Shown in pieces: positions 62,959 to 64,000 of a stretch of 64,000 nucleotides of DNA (the first letter of the stretch is position 1; every line of letters starts with the position of its first letter). The stretch covers positions 124,001 to 188,000 of the forward strand of contig JADJVG010000005.1 in NCBI GenBank assembly GCA_016716675.1, written 5' to 3'. Source of the stretch: Hyphomicrobium sp. (GTDB taxonomy: Bacteria; Pseudomonadota; Alphaproteobacteria; Rhizobiales; Hyphomicrobiaceae). The notes beneath the pieces were generated by a model. That model was not told the DNA's origin, searched no databases, and saw nothing but the letters and a program-made list of their open reading frames with translations. The position numbers and the translations under genes were made by a program.

Positions 62959-64000
62959 TTAGCGCCGTTCACTGCCAAAGAAAACCGGCAAAGGCATGTC
63001 GTCGCCGGATGTTTGTCCACCATCCACAGTGTTTTCGCCGGCGTGATGACCCAACTCCGCGGGCTTCTTTCCAAAGCGGCTGAAGAACCCGCCCTTGCGT
63101 CCGCCGGCGCCTGCTTTCGGGGCATCCGGTGAAGTGCCCGATTGTTTGGCGTGCCACTCCCTCTGACCGACGACCGGAAAGTCTTCGACGTCGGGCATGC
63201 GGCGTACGGACCTCGGTGCCTCGACTGGCGCCTGAGGTTGGAACCCCTGGTTATAGGCGAACTGAGAATGCGCCGGCATCGCTTGATGCGCCGGCGGAGG
63301 ATTCGGGTTGTAGCCACCTGGAGCCGTTGCGGCATGAGAGCCGACGCCGATGTGCGCGAAGCCCTCTTCGATGCTGACGTTGCCCGGCGCTGTCCATGTG
63401 TCGCGGCGAATGACGGGCGCCGATTGCGGTCCGTAGTTCGCCGGCGGTAGTGCCACCGGTTCCGCCGACTGAACGCCTTGCAGGACTTCGGAAAGTCGCC
63501 GCTGCATATCGACATTCGGTGGCTGCATGGGTGAGGCGACCGCGCCGGGATAATACGGCGGAGCATGCTGCGGCTGAGAATTACCGACTTGCGGCTGCGG
63601 TTGTGGTGGCGCGGGCGCAGCCGTGCGCTGCATCGGCTGTTCGAATGGTGACGGCGGCATTGGTGCCACTTGCGATGCCTGCTGCGGGCGCTGCTGCTGC
63701 TGTTCAGCCATCCGGCCCATACCGGACGCCACGATCGACACGCGAATACGATCGCCTAGGTTATCGTCGAACGTCGCGCCAACGATGATGTTGGCGTCCG
63801 GATCAACCTCCTGACGCACACGGCTTGCGGCTTCGTCGACCTCGTAGAGGGTCAAATCCCGGCCGCCGGTGATCGACAGCAACAAGCCCTTGGCGCCCTT
63901 CAGCGTCACGTCATCGAGCAGCGGATTGGCAATGGCTTCCTCGGCGGCAAGGATAGCGCGGCGTTCGCCTGTCGCTTCGCCCGTTCCCATCATGGCCGTG
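62959..64000 (-). CDS. ftsZ: cell division protein FtsZ, C-terminal part
   Basis: Only the C-terminal ~346 residues are in the window. The GTPase fold's late part (AMMGTGEATGERRAILAAEEA, then NPLLDDVTLKGAKGLLLSITGG, IIVGATFDDNLGDRIRVSIVASG) is followed by a long Pro/Gln-rich linker (~190 residues) and a conserved C-terminal tail (MPDVEDFPVVGQREW), with an extra Gly/Lys-rich end (GFFSRFGKKP). FtsZ forms the division ring. It is the first of the block ftsZ-lpxC-bamD-ligA read leftward. Confidence 0.96.
   Translation of the reverse strand, partial: TAMMGTGEATGERRAILAAEEAIANPLLDDVTLKGAKGLLLSITGGRDLTLYEVDEAASRVRQEVDPDANIIVGATFDDNLGDRIRVSIVASGMGRMAEQQQQRPQQASQVAPMPPSPFEQPMQRTAAPAPPQPQPQVGNSQPQHAPPYYPGAVASPMQPPNVDMQRRLSEVLQGVQSAEPVALPPANYGPQSAPVIRRDTWTAPGNVSIEEGFAHIGVGSHAATAPGGYNPNPPPAHQAMPAHSQFAYNQGFQPQAPVEAPRSVRRMPDVEDFPVVGQREWHAKQSGTSPDAPKAGAGGRKGGFFSRFGKKPAELGHHAGENTVDGGQTSGDDMPLPVFFGSERR

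Noticed and set aside
1..64000. tRNA, rRNA, insertion sequence, integrase, toxin gene or origin of replication
   Set aside because: No cloverleaf, transposase motif, terminal repeats or rRNA-like stretch was recognised by reading; a tRNAscan or IS search would be needed to exclude weak cases.

Overview
The window reads as chromosomal DNA of a Gram-negative alphaproteobacterium of the Hyphomicrobiales (Rhizobiales) type, possibly a Hyphomicrobium-like methylotroph relative. The reasons are the ftsZ-lpxC-bamD-ligA block, the three-piece pnt transhydrogenase, an aa3-oxidase subunit IV of alphaproteobacterial type, a DUF3297 remnant, purE-purK-rpsU with YdcH/DUF465 genes upstream, fumC-DUF4169-RHH, and a periplasmic PQQ dehydrogenase cluster. 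No rRNA, tRNA, transposase, prophage or CRISPR array was seen. The taxonomic placement is inference from gene content.

Region 1 (1-14.6 kb) is an exopolysaccharide (EPS) locus with its own signalling module. An H-NOX heme/NO sensor is translationally coupled to a PAS histidine kinase that runs off the left edge. Divergent from it is a LuxO-like sigma-54 activator carrying a stop codon and a frameshift in its GAFTGA loop. Downstream lie a palindrome resembling a LuxO site and an excellent sigma-54 promoter, then a GT26 transferase, a polyprenyl-phosphate sugar transferase, two GT2 enzymes, a flippase, a truncated GT4, a Wzz/KpsE-like protein and a polymerase/ligase. A Wza-like export lipoprotein (frameshifted) and a DUF1194 protein face them.

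Region 2 (14.6-21.8 kb) is a periplasmic alcohol-oxidation cluster. It holds a PQQ dehydrogenase with the extra Asp of lanthanide-dependent enzymes, a zinc metallohydrolase, a SoxYZ-like carrier, a MoxJ-like binding protein and cytochrome c-550. A beta-propeller protein and a CxxxCW-motif protein are transcribed divergently. An AATTAG-type inverted repeat occurs upstream of both the dehydrogenase and the cytochrome.

Region 3 (21.8-41 kb) is mostly housekeeping and accessory genes: a miniature DUF3297 gene, two YdcH proteins, an exonuclease/ATP-dependent ligase repair pair, an MDR oxidoreductase, a TauE permease, purE-purK-rpsU (S21 with a glycine-rich tail), a hydrolase, an orphan lipoprotein, a YiiX-like cysteine hydrolase, the pnt operon with an embedded colicin-immunity-like gene, cox subunit IV, a DUF411 protein and Kup.

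Region 4 (41-64 kb) contains an M3 peptidase, fumC-DUF4169-RHH, a large AsmA protein, a UvrD/PcrA helicase, a membrane J-domain protein, a DUF3754 protein, prmA, an M24B peptidase, and ligA-bamD-lpxC-ftsZ (ftsZ runs off the right edge).

At least seven genes are broken by single-base length changes, six of them in or next to short homopolymers, and one of these is the normally essential lpxC. Sequencing or assembly indels are therefore the likeliest explanation for most of the apparent pseudogenes.
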